Shown piece after piece: positions 15,847 to 24,336 of a DNA stretch of 60,249 nt. This stretch comes from Eubacterium sp. (GTDB taxonomy: Bacteria > Bacillota > Clostridia > Lachnospirales > Lachnospiraceae). The stretch covers positions 1-60,249 of the forward strand of contig JAAWJJ010000014.1 in NCBI GenBank assembly GCA_022796875.1. Direction: 5' to 3'. The notes below the pieces were generated by a model. The model did no database searches. It was given only the letters and a program-made list of their open reading frames with translations, and was not told the origin of the DNA. The translations under genes and the position numbers were made by a program. The number at the start of each line of letters is the position of its first letter. Within the stretch, counting starts at the first letter, position 1.

Positions 15847-16556
15847 TACTCCCGGTTCACCCCTCTGCCCTGCCTGGTGAAACGGCCGCTGTCCATTACA
15901 ATTCTGCCGTCTTCAATATGGAAGATCCTGCCGGCCATCTGTGCGATCTCTTCATTATGTGTAATCATGACTATGGTCTGCCCGTATTCTCTTCCCATGA
16001 TCTTTAACAACCCCAAAACATCCTGGCTCGTTTTGGAATCCAGATTTCCGGTCGGTTCATCACATAACAAAACTACCGGTTTGACAACCAGCGCTCTCGC
16101 AATAGCCACTCTCTGCTGCTGTCCGCCGGATAACTGCTCCGGCAGCCGGGACAATTTTTCTTCCAGCCCTAATACCGAAATAATCTCTTTTGCAAAATCA
16201 AAATCCGGTTTTCTGCCGTCCAGTTTGACGGGAAGAATAATATTTTCGCGTACATTCAGCATCGGCACAAGATTATACTGCTGAAAAACAAACCCGATAT
16301 TTCTGCGGCGAAAAATCGTAATTTCATCTTCCGACATCCTGCCCAGCTCCTGACCGTCTACAAACACTTCCCCCGACGTAGGGACATCCAGCCCTCCCAG
16401 CATATGCAGCAGAGTAGATTTTCCGCTTCCGGAGGTACCGACGATTGCTGCAAACTCTCCCTTTTCCACTTCCAGATTGATCCCGTCCAGAGCAAGGATC
16501 CGGGTATCTCCTTCTCCATAGACTTTCGACAAAGCCACCGTTTTTAATATCTGCAT
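15846..16556 (-). CDS. ABC transporter ATP-binding protein (MacB/LolD/BceA type)
   Basis: A 236-residue cytosolic ATPase with Walker A VGTSGSGKSTLLHMLGG, Q loop VFQQYNLVPML, signature LSGGQQQRVAIARAL, Walker B VLLCDEPTGNLD and switch histidine MITHNEE. The start at 16556 has GGAAAGG about 6 bases upstream. This subclass energises FtsX-like permeases, and the permease gene follows with a one-base overlap. It probably functions in mechanotransmission or lipophilic peptide handling at the membrane. Confidence 0.93.
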   Translation of the reverse strand: MQILKTVALSKVYGEGDTRILALDGINLEVEKGEFAAIVGTSGSGKSTLLHMLGGLDVPTSGEVFVDGQELGRMSEDEITIFRRRNIGFVFQQYNLVPMLNVRENIILPVKLDGRKPDFDFAKEIISVLGLEEKLSRLPEQLSGGQQQRVAIARALVVKPVVLLCDEPTGNLDSKTSQDVLGLLKIMGREYGQTIVMITHNEEIAQMAGRIFHIEDGRIVMDSGRFTRQGRGVNRE

Positions 16557-16639
16557 TGTCTTTCCTTTCCGCAAACAGTACATAATATGTATGGGATTTT
16601 ATCGTACAACGAAAATGTTTCCTCTGCGTTTCTGAAATA

Positions 16640-17599
16640 TCACATTTCTGATAGAATTTCTGTTCTTTTCGCGCCTGTTCCGGATAACGGCAGAAAAACC
16701 GAAAAAACGGAACCCTCTCCTTCCATAGATTTTACTTTCAGATACCCTCTCTGCGCCTCGATAATCTCCCGCACAAGATACAAACCGATACCAACTCCGG
16801 GTATATCTGCGGAGGAAAAACTGCGATAAAACCGGGTAAATATTTTCGGAATTTCCTCCTGCGCAATGCCGGTTCCGTCATCTGCAACGTCAATCCGTAC
16901 AAAAAAAGAGTATTTCTGCACGGATAAAAATACATGCCCACCCGGGGCAGTATATTTTAACGCATTATCAATCAGATTTCCCAACGCCTCCCCCGTCCAT
17001 CTTTTATCAAAAAAAGCCGTCAGGCCGGTATCTTCCGTTTCCAGCACAATATTCTTTTCCCGCGCCTTTTCCCGGTATTCCGATATCACGCCCTGCAAAA
17101 GTCCCGACAAAGAAGATTCCTGCGGTTTTACGGCGATAATTCCCGTTTCCATCCTGGAAAGTTTTACCAAAGACTGTATCAGAAAATCCAGTTTATCGGT
17201 CTGCTCATAAATAGTATCGACCAGCTCTTTTTCCTCGACTCCCCTTTTTTCCGTATCTTTTTCGCTTTCCACCAGAAGCTGCGTATAGAGCTTCAGATTT
17301 GACACCGGAGTTAAGGTCTGATGGGCAATATCCGATATCAGTTCCTGGATAGAATTTTTCTGTTTTTTCTGGCTCTCGCTGTCAATACGGCTGTCTTCCA
17401 AGTACCGTTTCATACTGTTTTCCAGAAGTGAAAATCTGGTTTCCGATATTTCCGTACGTTTAAAATCGTCGTCGTTTGCTCTGTCAATCATATTTTGCAG
17501 CGCATCCAACAGTTTCATTTCCCGTTTCGCAAAAAAACGATGCCAGAACAAAGCGGCAATAAGGAAAACAACACTCACAGCAATTACAAATATTATCAT
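16640..17599 (-). CDS. sensor histidine kinase
   Basis: A 319-residue kinase with only one N-terminal membrane helix (residues 1-20) and no extracytoplasmic sensor domain. HisKA carries ISDIAHQTLTPVSNLK with the phospho-acceptor H93. The ATPase domain shows the N box LGNLIDNALKYT, G1 DDGTGIA, F box FTRFYR and G2 GVGIGLYLVREI. The architecture suggests that it senses through its membrane helix or through the neighbouring ABC transporter, as in Bce-type modules. It lies 10 bases after the response regulator gene and 83 bases before the ATPase gene. Confidence 0.93.
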   Translation of the reverse strand: MIIFVIAVSVVFLIAALFWHRFFAKREMKLLDALQNMIDRANDDDFKRTEISETRFSLLENSMKRYLEDSRIDSESQKKQKNSIQELISDIAHQTLTPVSNLKLYTQLLVESEKDTEKRGVEEKELVDTIYEQTDKLDFLIQSLVKLSRMETGIIAVKPQESSLSGLLQGVISEYREKAREKNIVLETEDTGLTAFFDKRWTGEALGNLIDNALKYTAPGGHVFLSVQKYSFFVRIDVADDGTGIAQEEIPKIFTRFYRSFSSADIPGVGIGLYLVREIIEAQRGYLKVKSMEGEGSVFSVFLPLSGTGAKRTEILSEM

Positions 17600-17609
17600 G
17601 ATACTGCCG

Positions 17610-18296
17610 TCACCCTTTCACTGCCCATGTATATCCGATTCCGTATACAGTCCTGATGTATCCGGGCTGATTTGAATTATCTCCCAGCTTGTCCCGAAGC
17701 CTTTTTACCGTCACTGTAAGCGCATGTTCTTCTACAAATTCCGTATCTCCATGCCAGACATAATCAATTAAAGCTCCTCTTTTTACGGTCGCCCCTCTGT
17801 TTTCACACAAAATCCGCAGCAGCCTCTGCTCCGTTTTGCTCAGCTCCACAGGAATTCCCGCCTTGAAAAATTTCATATTGTCAAAATCAAAATCATACTC
17901 ATCAATCCTGATATGGCCGCAGTCCGCTGCAGACTTATCCCGAAGCTGAACGGCTGCCCTTGCCCGCAGGACCATAAGGCTAAACGGCTTTGTAATATAA
18001 TCGTTCGCCCCGGCTTCCAATCCCGTCACGATATCTATTTCCATGTTATTGACCGAAATCAGAATAATCGGCACCGTACTCGTTTTTCGGATTTCCCGTA
18101 TAAAATCAATACCGTTTCCGTCCGGCAGATTTACGTCCAACAGCACGAGGTCAATGCGGCAGTTTTTTAAAATCTGTTCCGCCTCTTTTAACATCATGCT
18201 CTGGTAGAACTGATCGCCCGTATCCTTTAATGCCAGACGGATCCCGTCATTTAGTTTTTTATCATCTTCTACAATCAGAATATTTACCTGCGCCAT
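17610..18296 (-). CDS. OmpR-family response regulator
   Basis: A 228-residue regulator. The receiver domain has ILIVEDD (acidic pocket), the phospho-acceptor D54 in VLLDVNLPDG, the conserved T/S region ILISVNN and the lysine in YITKPFS. A C-terminal winged helix (about residues 130-225) includes LSKTEQRLLRIL and VEEHALTVTVKRLRDKL, with the typical end YIRTVYGIGYTWA. The start at 18296 has GGGGGA 8 bases upstream; a longer ATG option at 18317 contains that site, so it is less likely. First gene of the four-gene module. Confidence 0.94.
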   Translation of the reverse strand: MAQVNILIVEDDKKLNDGIRLALKDTGDQFYQSMMLKEAEQILKNCRIDLVLLDVNLPDGNGIDFIREIRKTSTVPIILISVNNMEIDIVTGLEAGANDYITKPFSLMVLRARAAVQLRDKSAADCGHIRIDEYDFDFDNMKFFKAGIPVELSKTEQRLLRILCENRGATVKRGALIDYVWHGDTEFVEEHALTVTVKRLRDKLGDNSNQPGYIRTVYGIGYTWAVKG

Positions 18297-18333
18297 GGTC
18301 TTTATCCCCCATTTCATACACCGTACGAAATTT

Positions 18334-18362
18334 AGTATGACACAATTTGACTTTTACTGCAA
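18334..18362 (-). promoter_or_regulatory. promoter of the two-component/ABC module
   Basis: On the minus strand TTGCAG (18362-18357), a 17-base spacer and CATACT (18339-18334) lie about 38 bases upstream of the response regulator start. Confidence 0.5.
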
Positions 18363-18462
18363 GAAAACCACACGCTATTTTCCTTTTTCCTGCAAATTAT
18401 TTTAACAATTTGGCCAATCATTTACATGCGTGACAATATTTTTTTCCTAAAAAACCAAATAA

Positions 18463-18488
18463 CGGCAGCTCAGTTTCCCAAGCCGCCG
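18463..18488 (-). terminator. terminator of the rubredoxin gene
   Basis: On the minus strand CGGCGGCTT pairs imperfectly with AGCTGCCG around a 10-base loop, followed by TTATTTGGTTTTTT. It lies about 50 bases past the rubredoxin stop codon. Confidence 0.5.
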
Positions 18489-18538
18489 CTCTATCATACT
18501 TATTCTGTTAATCTCGATCTGTAATAATGCCGGATTAT

Positions 18539-18694
18539 TTATCCTGCTGAAAACTGATCCTTACCTACAAAGCATAACGGACACTCAAAATCAGCCGGCA
18601 CATCCTGCCATTTTGTCCCCGGTGCAATACCGCCTTCCGGATATCCTTTTTCTTCATCATATTCCCATCCACAGACGTCACATACATATTTCAT
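18539..18694 (-). CDS. rubredoxin
   Basis: A 51-residue one-iron electron carrier of anaerobes. The two iron-binding knuckles are YVCDVCGWEYD and FECPLCFVGKDQF, with GIAPGTKWQDVPADF between them, a textbook rubredoxin. The ATG at 18694 has AGGAGG 7 bases upstream; an in-frame ATG 12 codons earlier would swallow that site. It acts in cytosolic redox chains, often peroxide or oxygen detoxification. It is a stand-alone gene. Confidence 0.96.
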   Translation of the reverse strand: MKYVCDVCGWEYDEEKGYPEGGIAPGTKWQDVPADFECPLCFVGKDQFSAG

Positions 18695-18785
18695 GATTAT
18701 TCCTCCTAAATTTAAAAATAATACTTTCATATTGTAACACTATTATCTGCATTTTAAAAGACAAACTTGCATCTTCCCTTAAATT

Positions 18786-19354
18786 TTAACAAAAATTCAA
18801 TATCATTTTCTTAATATCTATCACTGCCATGATATGCCTGACAGGATTCTCCTCATCATCTTGTACCCAAATATCTGCATCTCCCATTTTTGACTTTAAA
18901 GCATATTCATACACCAGATAACATTCCTAATTTTTAATTCCGGCAGCAGTCCTACAGATACACGCATTTTATCAGCTATTTCATTGTCTGCCGGCACTCT
19001 GCCTAATTCCTGCTCCAGCTCCTGTACGGTTTTCTCGTAACGTCCTATTCTCTGCCTTGTATGGCTTGGTATTTGCACCGTAGAGCCGCATTTTTCAAGA
19101 TACCGTTGTACGGATTGTTTTACCCAGTATTCCGCATAGGCCATAAACCGCACATTTTCAGATGTTTTATAATGTTGTACTGCTTCCCATAGTCCGAAAT
19201 AGGCTTCCTGCAATAAATCCTCCATAGGTTCATAGGCGGCAAATGATTTTATGAATTTCCTAATCAACGGCAGATTATTTTCATAAAATAATTGCATATA
19301 ATCCGTTACAGAATAACCGTTCCTAATTTCACAGACGACTTGCTCATTCGTCAT
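18786..19354 (-). pseudogene. mobile-element type sigma-70-like factor, broken after region 3
   Basis: An open frame of 152 codons (19354-18896) matches sigma-70 region 2 (LIRKFIKSFA, MEDLLQEAYFGLWEA, FMAYAEYWVKQSVQRYL) and region 3 (LEQELGRVPADNEIADKM). It then ends in an unlike tail with no region 4. From about 18930 to 18786 a different frame is open and reads YEYALKSKMGDADIW, which looks like the displaced continuation. I read this as a frameshift or deletion within a sigma factor of the type carried by integrative elements. A truncated but expressed protein is the alternative. An AGGTG site precedes the ATG. Confidence 0.6.
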
Positions 19355-19445
19355 TGCAATGCACCTGCCCTTTTGCTATAATTTGAGTAGATGCAGGATA
19401 TAAAGAGAAGTCAGCCCACGAAAGCAACGGCTTCTCTTTTATTTT
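19354..19445 (+). ncRNA. possible very short plus-strand transcript (promoter plus terminator)
   Basis: TTGCAA (19354-19359), a 17-base spacer and TATAAT (19377-19382) form a near-consensus promoter pointing right. An AGAGAAG/CTTCTCT hairpin (19404-19437) followed by TTTTATTTTATC starts only about 15 bases after the predicted transcription start. The result would be an RNA of some 50 nt, divergent from the broken sigma gene. The hairpin could equally be an attenuator of the sigma gene, because it also has a T-run on the other strand. Speculative. Confidence 0.3.
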
Positions 19446-19525
19446 ATCACAAAACCGCCTTTTTGCATATTTCAAAAATATTTCAGAAAGGCAGCAGTCC
19501 ATTATGAACCCTGCCTAAACAATCC

Positions 19526-20210
19526 TTATTCCGCTTTTAATTCTCTTTTATATTTGTAAAATGTATTCCTTGCAAGCCCTATCAGCTTCATACAATCGGC
19601 ATCTGACAGAGTACCGTTAAAATCCTTGCTATGCTTCTGTATCTGTTTCTTTGCTTCAATGGATTTCTTTGTTGTCAGCTTTGCCCCCTGCTTCTGTCCG
19701 ATCTGCTTACCGTTTAATCTCGCTGTTTCTATGCCCTCTTTCTTTCTCTGATGCAAGTCCTGTACTTCTTTCTCCGACTGCTCAAAAGCAACCCTTATCT
19801 GTTCCTTTGCAAGTGACATAAGATATTTATTCACACCCTCTAAAATAAAATTAACATTTGTCCCGGTCATTGATATATTGCTCTCTAACGCTTTCTTAAT
19901 ATGTACTTGTGTTGATATGCGGCTCTTTCAGAAATACAAGCTCTATACCCTTATGATATAATTCTTCATACAGACAAAAGCCCTCGTCTGCGTTCCTGCT
20001 CATTCGTAATACACTATCAAAAATAATGGTATCTCCTGCTTTGGCTTTCTTATACAGTTTATTCCATTCCTGTCTGTCCTGCTTTGTTCCTGTATATACT
20101 TCCTGTATTATCACAACCTTATCATAACTGCCCTTAATATTTCTAATCTGCCTGTCAATGCTCTGCTGTTTTGTACTTATCCGGCAATATCCATACATAC
20201 ACATAAGCAA
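19526..20210 (-). pseudogene. serine recombinase (resolvase/invertase family), one-base frameshift
   Basis: The 5' frame (20210-19896) encodes the resolvase N terminus: MYGYCRISTKQQSIDRQ with the catalytic serine, and FDSVLRMSRNADEG. It stops at a TAA just after FLKEPHINTSTY. The 3' frame (19870-19526) resumes with MTGTNVNFILEGVNKYLM and a C-terminal helix-turn-helix (LSDADCMKLIGLARNTFYKYKREL). At about 19886 removing one T from TATTAAG restores YKKALESNIS and a single protein of about 225 residues. This is a clear single-base inactivation of a mobile-element recombinase, next to the broken sigma factor. Confidence 0.85.
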
Positions 20211-20287
20211 CGCCCTCTCTTTCAGTGTGTGCTACGCTTCAAAATTCAACACTTTTTACCACAATTTCAGAAAACTTTAGACAAAAG

Positions 20288-20322
20288 AAAACCCTTGAAA
20301 ATACTGGACTTTCAAGGGTTTT
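20288..20322 (-). terminator. rplM-rpsI operon terminator
   Basis: AAAACCCTTGAAA and TTTCAAGGGTTTT are perfect inverted repeats with a 9-base loop, and a further T-rich tail (CTTTTGT) follows on the minus strand. It lies 26 bases past the rpsI stop. Confidence 0.8.
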
Positions 20323-20347
20323 ACTAATCTCTTTAATTGTCTTGTAA

Positions 20348-20743
20348 TTATCTCTTGCTGAACTGCGGCGCCCGACGCGCTGCTTTCAGACCATACTTCT
20401 TACGTTCTTTCATACGTGGATCACGTGTCAAATAGCCGGCTTTCTTTAAGATCGGTCTGTAATCAGCGTCTGCTTCCAGCAAAGCACGTGAAATCCCATG
20501 ACGAACCGCACCTGCCTGACCTGTAAAACCGCCGCCTTTTACATTTACCAAAACATCAAACTTATCTGTTGTTTCTGTAGCTACCAATGGCTGACGAACA
20601 ACAACTTTCAACGTTTCCAATCCAAAATAATCATCAATATCTCTTTTATTAATCGTAATCTTACCTGTTCCCGGTACTAAATATACTCTGGCAACGGAAG
20701 TTTTTCTTCTACCGGTTCCATAATACCTTGTTGTATTTGCCAT
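20348..20743 (-). CDS. rpsI: 30S ribosomal protein S9
   Basis: A 131-residue small-subunit protein. [23 protein letters not shown] at the N terminus is split here as [14 protein letters not shown] and [26 protein letters not shown] and the C-terminal [18 protein letters not shown] tail that reaches the P site are all present (the last ends in the invariant FSKR). The start at 20743 has TAGGAGGT 9 bases upstream. It follows rplM with a 22-base gap, the universal L13-S9 pair. Confidence 0.98.
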   Translation of the reverse strand: MANTTRYYGTGRRKTSVARVYLVPGTGKITINKRDIDDYFGLETLKVVVRQPLVATETTDKFDVLVNVKGGGFTGQAGAVRHGISRALLEADADYRPILKKAGYLTRDPRMKERKKYGLKAARRAPQFSKR

Positions 20744-20765
20744 GATCACTTACCTCCTACTCTTT

Positions 20766-21194
20766 TTAAAATGTTAAAACTTCAGGTTTTTGAGCTGCAT
20801 GCTTATGCTCCGGACCTGCGTATACAAATAACTTTCTGTACATATCTCTTCCTAAAGGCCCTTTTGGAAGCATACCTTTTACTGCATGTTCAATAACTCT
20901 TTCCGGATGTTTTGCCAACATATCTTTCAATGTGGTTTCTTTCATCCCGCCAACATAACCAGAGTGGTGATAGTAAATCTTCTGATTCAGTTTTTTACCT
21001 GTTACTTTTATTTTTTCTGCATTTACAACGATCACATAATCGCCTGTATCCATATGCGGTGTAAAAATCGGTTTATTTTTTCCTCTTAAGACTTTTGCAA
21101 TTTCAGATGACAAACGTCCTAATGTCATGCCCTCGGCATCTACTACATACCATTTCCTGTAAATTGTTGCCGGGCTTGCCATAAATGTTTTCAT
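20766..21194 (-). CDS. rplM: 50S ribosomal protein L13
   Basis: A 142-residue large-subunit protein. [48 protein letters not shown] and [21 protein letters not shown] match L13 throughout. The ATG has AAGGAGGT upstream. A consensus promoter lies 130 bases upstream, and the leader between could fold (see leader entry). In relatives the gene directly follows truA; here a dispersed palindromic element lies between them. Confidence 0.98.
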   Translation of the reverse strand: MKTFMASPATIYRKWYVVDAEGMTLGRLSSEIAKVLRGKNKPIFTPHMDTGDYVIVVNAEKIKVTGKKLNQKIYYHHSGYVGGMKETTLKDMLAKHPERVIEHAVKGMLPKGPLGRDMYRKLFVYAGPEHKHAAQKPEVLTF

Positions 21195-21316
21195 TGGTTT
21201 ACCTCCTTGGAATTTAAACGCGGAATCAGGCGGTAATGTCCGGACCGTCTTTTTCCTTCTCTATCCTTGAATATTCCGCCTGGGCTGTTGGCAAAATATC
21301 ATTCTCTATGTCAGAC
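21195..21316 (-). promoter_or_regulatory. 5' leader of rplM, probable L13-type autoregulatory leader
   Basis: The 120-nt leader contains CAGGCGG (near 21280) that can pair with CCGCCTG (near 21229), enclosing GGTCCGGAC. An L13 leader motif (Rfam L13_leader) is known in Firmicutes and binds L13 itself. The location and pairing fit, but I have not matched the consensus. Confidence 0.45.
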
Positions 21317-21322
21317 TAAAAT

Positions 21323-21351
21323 ATTATAGTACAGGCGCTGAATTGTGTCAA
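21323..21351 (-). promoter_or_regulatory. consensus promoter of rplM-rpsI
   Basis: On the minus strand TTGACA (21351-21346), a 17-base spacer and TATAAT (21328-21323) give a perfect sigma-A promoter, as expected for ribosomal protein genes. The palindromic element copy B begins only about 11 bases upstream of the -35 box. Confidence 0.85.
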
Positions 21352-21362
21352 CACTTTTTTTC

Positions 21363-21845
21363 ATATTCGCAAAACGGCTTTTGGAATCATTTTTGATAAT
21401 ACAGGCATAAAAAATATTATCGGAACATTTACTGCATGGTTCCAGACGGCAGTTCCAATAGTTCCACGAAATATTTCAGAAGATTGGCAGAATCAGGAAA
21501 GTATTTCACAAACGTGGAATGTCAGGCCGGTACAAAATAATAACCAATTGCTCTTGCGGAAGAAAATGAGATTTTCTTAGCGCTCTGTGCTTGAACAGCA
21601 ATTTGAGGACAGGGATGTCCCCAAAAGCCCGAGTGCGCCCGGACGGCGCATCGAGGGCGGTTGCGTACGCAAAAGTAATCCTGGGAGGGCGGTTAGAAAA
21701 TCCATTTGATAGAGCAGACAATTGTTATATTTTGTACCAGCCTGACATCAAACATATGAAATCAGATTCTCTGGCGCCGCCAACTTCTGATAATATTTTT
21801 TATGCCGGCATTTTCAGAATTTGCAAAAGCCGTTTTGCAGATATT
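21363..21845. mobile_element. nested-palindrome dispersed element, copy B
   Basis: About 483 bp. Left arm from 21363 (TATTCGCAAAACGGCTTTT) and right arm (AAAAGCCGTTTTGCAGATA, to 21845) are inverted repeats with the shared inner portion ATAAAAAATATTATC. The order and orientation of internal parts follow copy A (left part with GGAACATTT, right part with CATATGAAATCAG). AGAAAAT direct repeats at 21561-21567 and 21695-21701 bracket a 134-base core module, the same length as in copy A. The outer arms differ in sequence from copy A but match each other. It lies between truA and the rplM promoter and overlaps the truA 3' end. Confidence 0.85.
21597..21675 (+). other. conserved structured core of copy B
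   Basis: Nearly identical to copy A over CAGCAATTTGAGGACAGGG, AAAAGCCCGAGTGCGCC, CGGACGGCGCAT and AGGGCGGTTGCG. The first hairpin has changed to GAGGAC/GTCCCC (a G-U or A-C exchange at the base). Flanking arms TTAGCGCTCTG and GAGGGCGGTTA remain pairable. Confidence 0.6.
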
Positions 21846-22572
21846 CAATACCAATCATTGTCAGCCCGTGTGCCGGAGCTGTCGGCCCTGCGGCGCGCCG
21901 GTCTTTTTTTTCCAATATTGTTTCGATTTCCTCCGGCCGGAGGCATCCGATTCCAACCTGCAGCAGCGTCCCGGCAATGATTCGCACCATATTGTATAAA
22001 AAGCCGTTTCCCGTAATACGTATGGTGACAATGTCGTTTTCTTTCTCCACACAAATCCCGTAAACGGTCCGCACTGTGCTCTGTACCTGCGCATGAACGG
22101 AGCAAAAACTTTTAAAATCATGTTCTCCCCGCAAATATTCCGCCGCCTGGCTCATTTTCTCCACATCCAGGTTCCTGTGTACAAAATAAGTATTGTGCCT
22201 GCAGTCCGGCAGCGGAAACTTCCGGTTTAAGATCCGGTATTCATAGGTTTTTCTGCTATCTGTACGGCGCGGATGAAAATCCGGTTCTACTTCGCAGGAA
22301 TCCTGTATAACGATATCTTCCGGCAGACGGGTATTCATCGCATAGGAAATCTTTTCTACCGGTATCCGCGTATTTGTATCAAACACTGCAACGTTTCCGA
22401 GCGAATGGACTCCGGCGTCGGTCCGGCTTGCGCCTGTTACCGTGATTTCTTCTTTTAACAGGCCGCTCAAATGCCGGTTCAATACACTTTCAATGGTTTC
22501 TGCGTTCGGCTGAAGCTGCCAGCCCGAATAACGCGTGCCGTCATAGGCGACGGTCAGCTTGATACGTTTCAT
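21814..22572 (-). CDS. truA: tRNA pseudouridine(38-40) synthase TruA
   Basis: A 252-residue enzyme that makes pseudouridine in the tRNA anticodon arm. YDGTRYSGWQLQP, the catalytic aspartate in GASRTDAGVHS, and FLYNMVRIIAGTLLQVG are family signatures. The last seven residues (QNGFCKF) are unusual for TruA, which normally ends shortly after GLTMIGIEYL. They and the stop codon are encoded by the right arm of palindromic element copy B, so the element has replaced the native 3' end. It is last in the ecfA1-ecfA2-ecfT-truA run. Confidence 0.95.
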   Translation of the reverse strand: MKRIKLTVAYDGTRYSGWQLQPNAETIESVLNRHLSGLLKEEITVTGASRTDAGVHSLGNVAVFDTNTRIPVEKISYAMNTRLPEDIVIQDSCEVEPDFHPRRTDSRKTYEYRILNRKFPLPDCRHNTYFVHRNLDVEKMSQAAEYLRGEHDFKSFCSVHAQVQSTVRTVYGICVEKENDIVTIRITGNGFLYNMVRIIAGTLLQVGIGCLRPEEIETILEKKDRRAAGPTAPAHGLTMIGIEYLQNGFCKF

Positions 22573-22627
22573 ACTCCCCCGCTGTACCTTTCTTTATTTT
22601 CTCCTGCAAAAATCCGGCGCCGGCGTT

Positions 22628-23431
22628 TCATTTTATAATGATCCGCAAACAGATCACCGCCGCCAAATAGACGCATACCACAATATAAGCAATTCGGTCA
22701 TTGCGCCCGTACGTTAACGGCCTCAACTGCGTCCTTCCCTCTCCGCCGTGATAACATCTGGACTCCATCGCCAATGCCAGATCATTTGCCCGGCGGAACG
22801 CAGATACAAACAGCGGAACAAGGATCGGCAGCATGTTTTTCGCTTTCCTGATCAGATTACCGCTTTCAAAATCGGCGCCGCGCGCCATCTGCGCTTTTTT
22901 TATTTTGTCGGCTTCTTCCATCAAAATCGGAATAAAACGCAGCGCGATCGTCATCATCATTGCAATTTCATGTACCGGAACTTTAAAACTTTTTAGAAAA
23001 CCGCAGCTTTTTTCCAACCCGTGCGTCAACTGATTCGGCGTCGTAGACAACGTCATCAGCGAAGTCCCCAATACCAGATAAATCAGCCGCAGCGCGATCG
23101 TTACCGCCGTCTGTATGCCTTCTTCTGTAATGATCACAGCTTTCCATTGTATTACCGGAGTTCCCGCCGTAAACAATAAATTAAAAACCGCCGTAATCAT
23201 ACATAAAACATAGATTCCGCGGATTCCTTTTAAAGTATAAGACAGCGGAATTTTCGACAGAAACAGCATAGCAAAAAGAAAAACGGAAACCAACAGGAAC
23301 CCTGCCACCCCTTTATAGGCAAACAAAGAAATAATAAATAACAACGTACCGATAATTTTCACACGCGGATCCAGACCGTGTATCACGGAATCGGTCGGAT
23401 AGTATTGGCCTAGCGTAATGTCTTTTCCCAT
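22628..23431 (-). CDS. ecfT: energy-coupling factor transporter membrane protein EcfT
   Basis: A 267-residue membrane scaffold that joins the two ECF ATPases to exchangeable vitamin-binding S components. It has about six hydrophobic segments and the coupling-helix motifs MARGADFESG and MESRCYHGGEGRT with the ATPase-contacting arginines. The start at 23431 has GGAGG 9 bases upstream and lies inside the end of ecfA2 (22-base overlap). The order EcfA1-EcfA2-EcfT next to truA-rplM-rpsI is the group II ECF arrangement found across Firmicutes. No S component is encoded here. Confidence 0.95.
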   Translation of the reverse strand: MGKDITLGQYYPTDSVIHGLDPRVKIIGTLLFIISLFAYKGVAGFLLVSVFLFAMLFLSKIPLSYTLKGIRGIYVLCMITAVFNLLFTAGTPVIQWKAVIITEEGIQTAVTIALRLIYLVLGTSLMTLSTTPNQLTHGLEKSCGFLKSFKVPVHEIAMMMTIALRFIPILMEEADKIKKAQMARGADFESGNLIRKAKNMLPILVPLFVSAFRRANDLALAMESRCYHGGEGRTQLRPLTYGRNDRIAYIVVCVYLAAVICLRIIIK

Positions 23432-24282
23432 GCCTGCTGCCCTCCAAAGCATTTGAGTATTTCGTTTTTTGCCTCTTCCAATGTCGTAACATCAAGCGCA
23501 ACCGGGAGGCCTTTGCGGCGCAGATCCTGCATCAAACTGGTGACCTGCGGTACTGCCAGGCCGATCTTTTCCAATAATTCCGCCTGAGAAAAAACTTCTT
23601 TTACCGTACCGTCAAGCGCTATGCTTCCCTGCGACATGACAACGAGCCTGTCTGCATATTCCGCAACGTCTTCCATACTGTGCGACACTAATACTACCGT
23701 CATGTTCCGCTTTTCATGCAGCGAACTTATCATATCAAGCATTTCTTTTCTGCCGAGCGGATCCAGCCCGGCAGCCGGTTCGTCCAATACGATCATTTCC
23801 GGTTTCATGGCAAGGATGCCAGCGATCGCCACGCGTTTTTTCTGTCCGCCGGACAGATCAAACGGCGGCTGATAATACAGGCTTTCCTCCACTCCGCATG
23901 CACGTAACGCTTCAAACGCACGCAGGCCGGCTTCCTTCTCCGTCAGTCCCTGATTTAACGGCCCGAAACAAACATCCTTAAAAATCGTAGATTCAAACAA
24001 CTGATGCTCCGGATACTGGAATACAAGCCCGACCTTTGTGCGCAGCTTTCTTTTGTCATAAGCGTCGTTAATATCCGCGCCGTTATAATACACTCCGCCG
24101 GAAGTCGGCTGCAATAATCCGTTAAACAACTGGATCAGCGTTGATTTTCCGGAACCGGTATGCCCTATGATTCCGACAAATTCACTGTCTTTAATTTTCA
24201 AGTTTATATCTTTTAACGCCTGCTGTTCAAATACGGTGCCTGCGCCGTAAACATAATCTACATGATTCAATATCAGCGACAT
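23410..24282 (-). CDS. ecfA2: energy-coupling factor transporter ATPase EcfA2
   Basis: A 290-residue ATPase with Walker A GHTGSGKSTLIQLFNG, Q loop VFQYPEHQLFE, signature LSGGQKKRVAIAGIL, Walker B MIVLDEPAAGLDP and switch VSHSMED. The KKR in the signature and the tyrosine/proline Q-loop are typical of EcfA2. A C-terminal extension of about 60 residues is usual for this family. The ATG at 24282 has GGAGG 5 bases upstream. It lies 54 bases after ecfA1. Confidence 0.95.
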   Translation of the reverse strand: MSLILNHVDYVYGAGTVFEQQALKDINLKIKDSEFVGIIGHTGSGKSTLIQLFNGLLQPTSGGVYYNGADINDAYDKRKLRTKVGLVFQYPEHQLFESTIFKDVCFGPLNQGLTEKEAGLRAFEALRACGVEESLYYQPPFDLSGGQKKRVAIAGILAMKPEMIVLDEPAAGLDPLGRKEMLDMISSLHEKRNMTVVLVSHSMEDVAEYADRLVVMSQGSIALDGTVKEVFSQAELLEKIGLAVPQVTSLMQDLRRKGLPVALDVTTLEEAKNEILKCFGGQQAWEKTLR

Positions 24283-24336
24283 ACTGCCTCCACTCACTTT
24301 TCCCGCCCGGCTGCGTTCTGCAAAGTTCCCTTTTGG

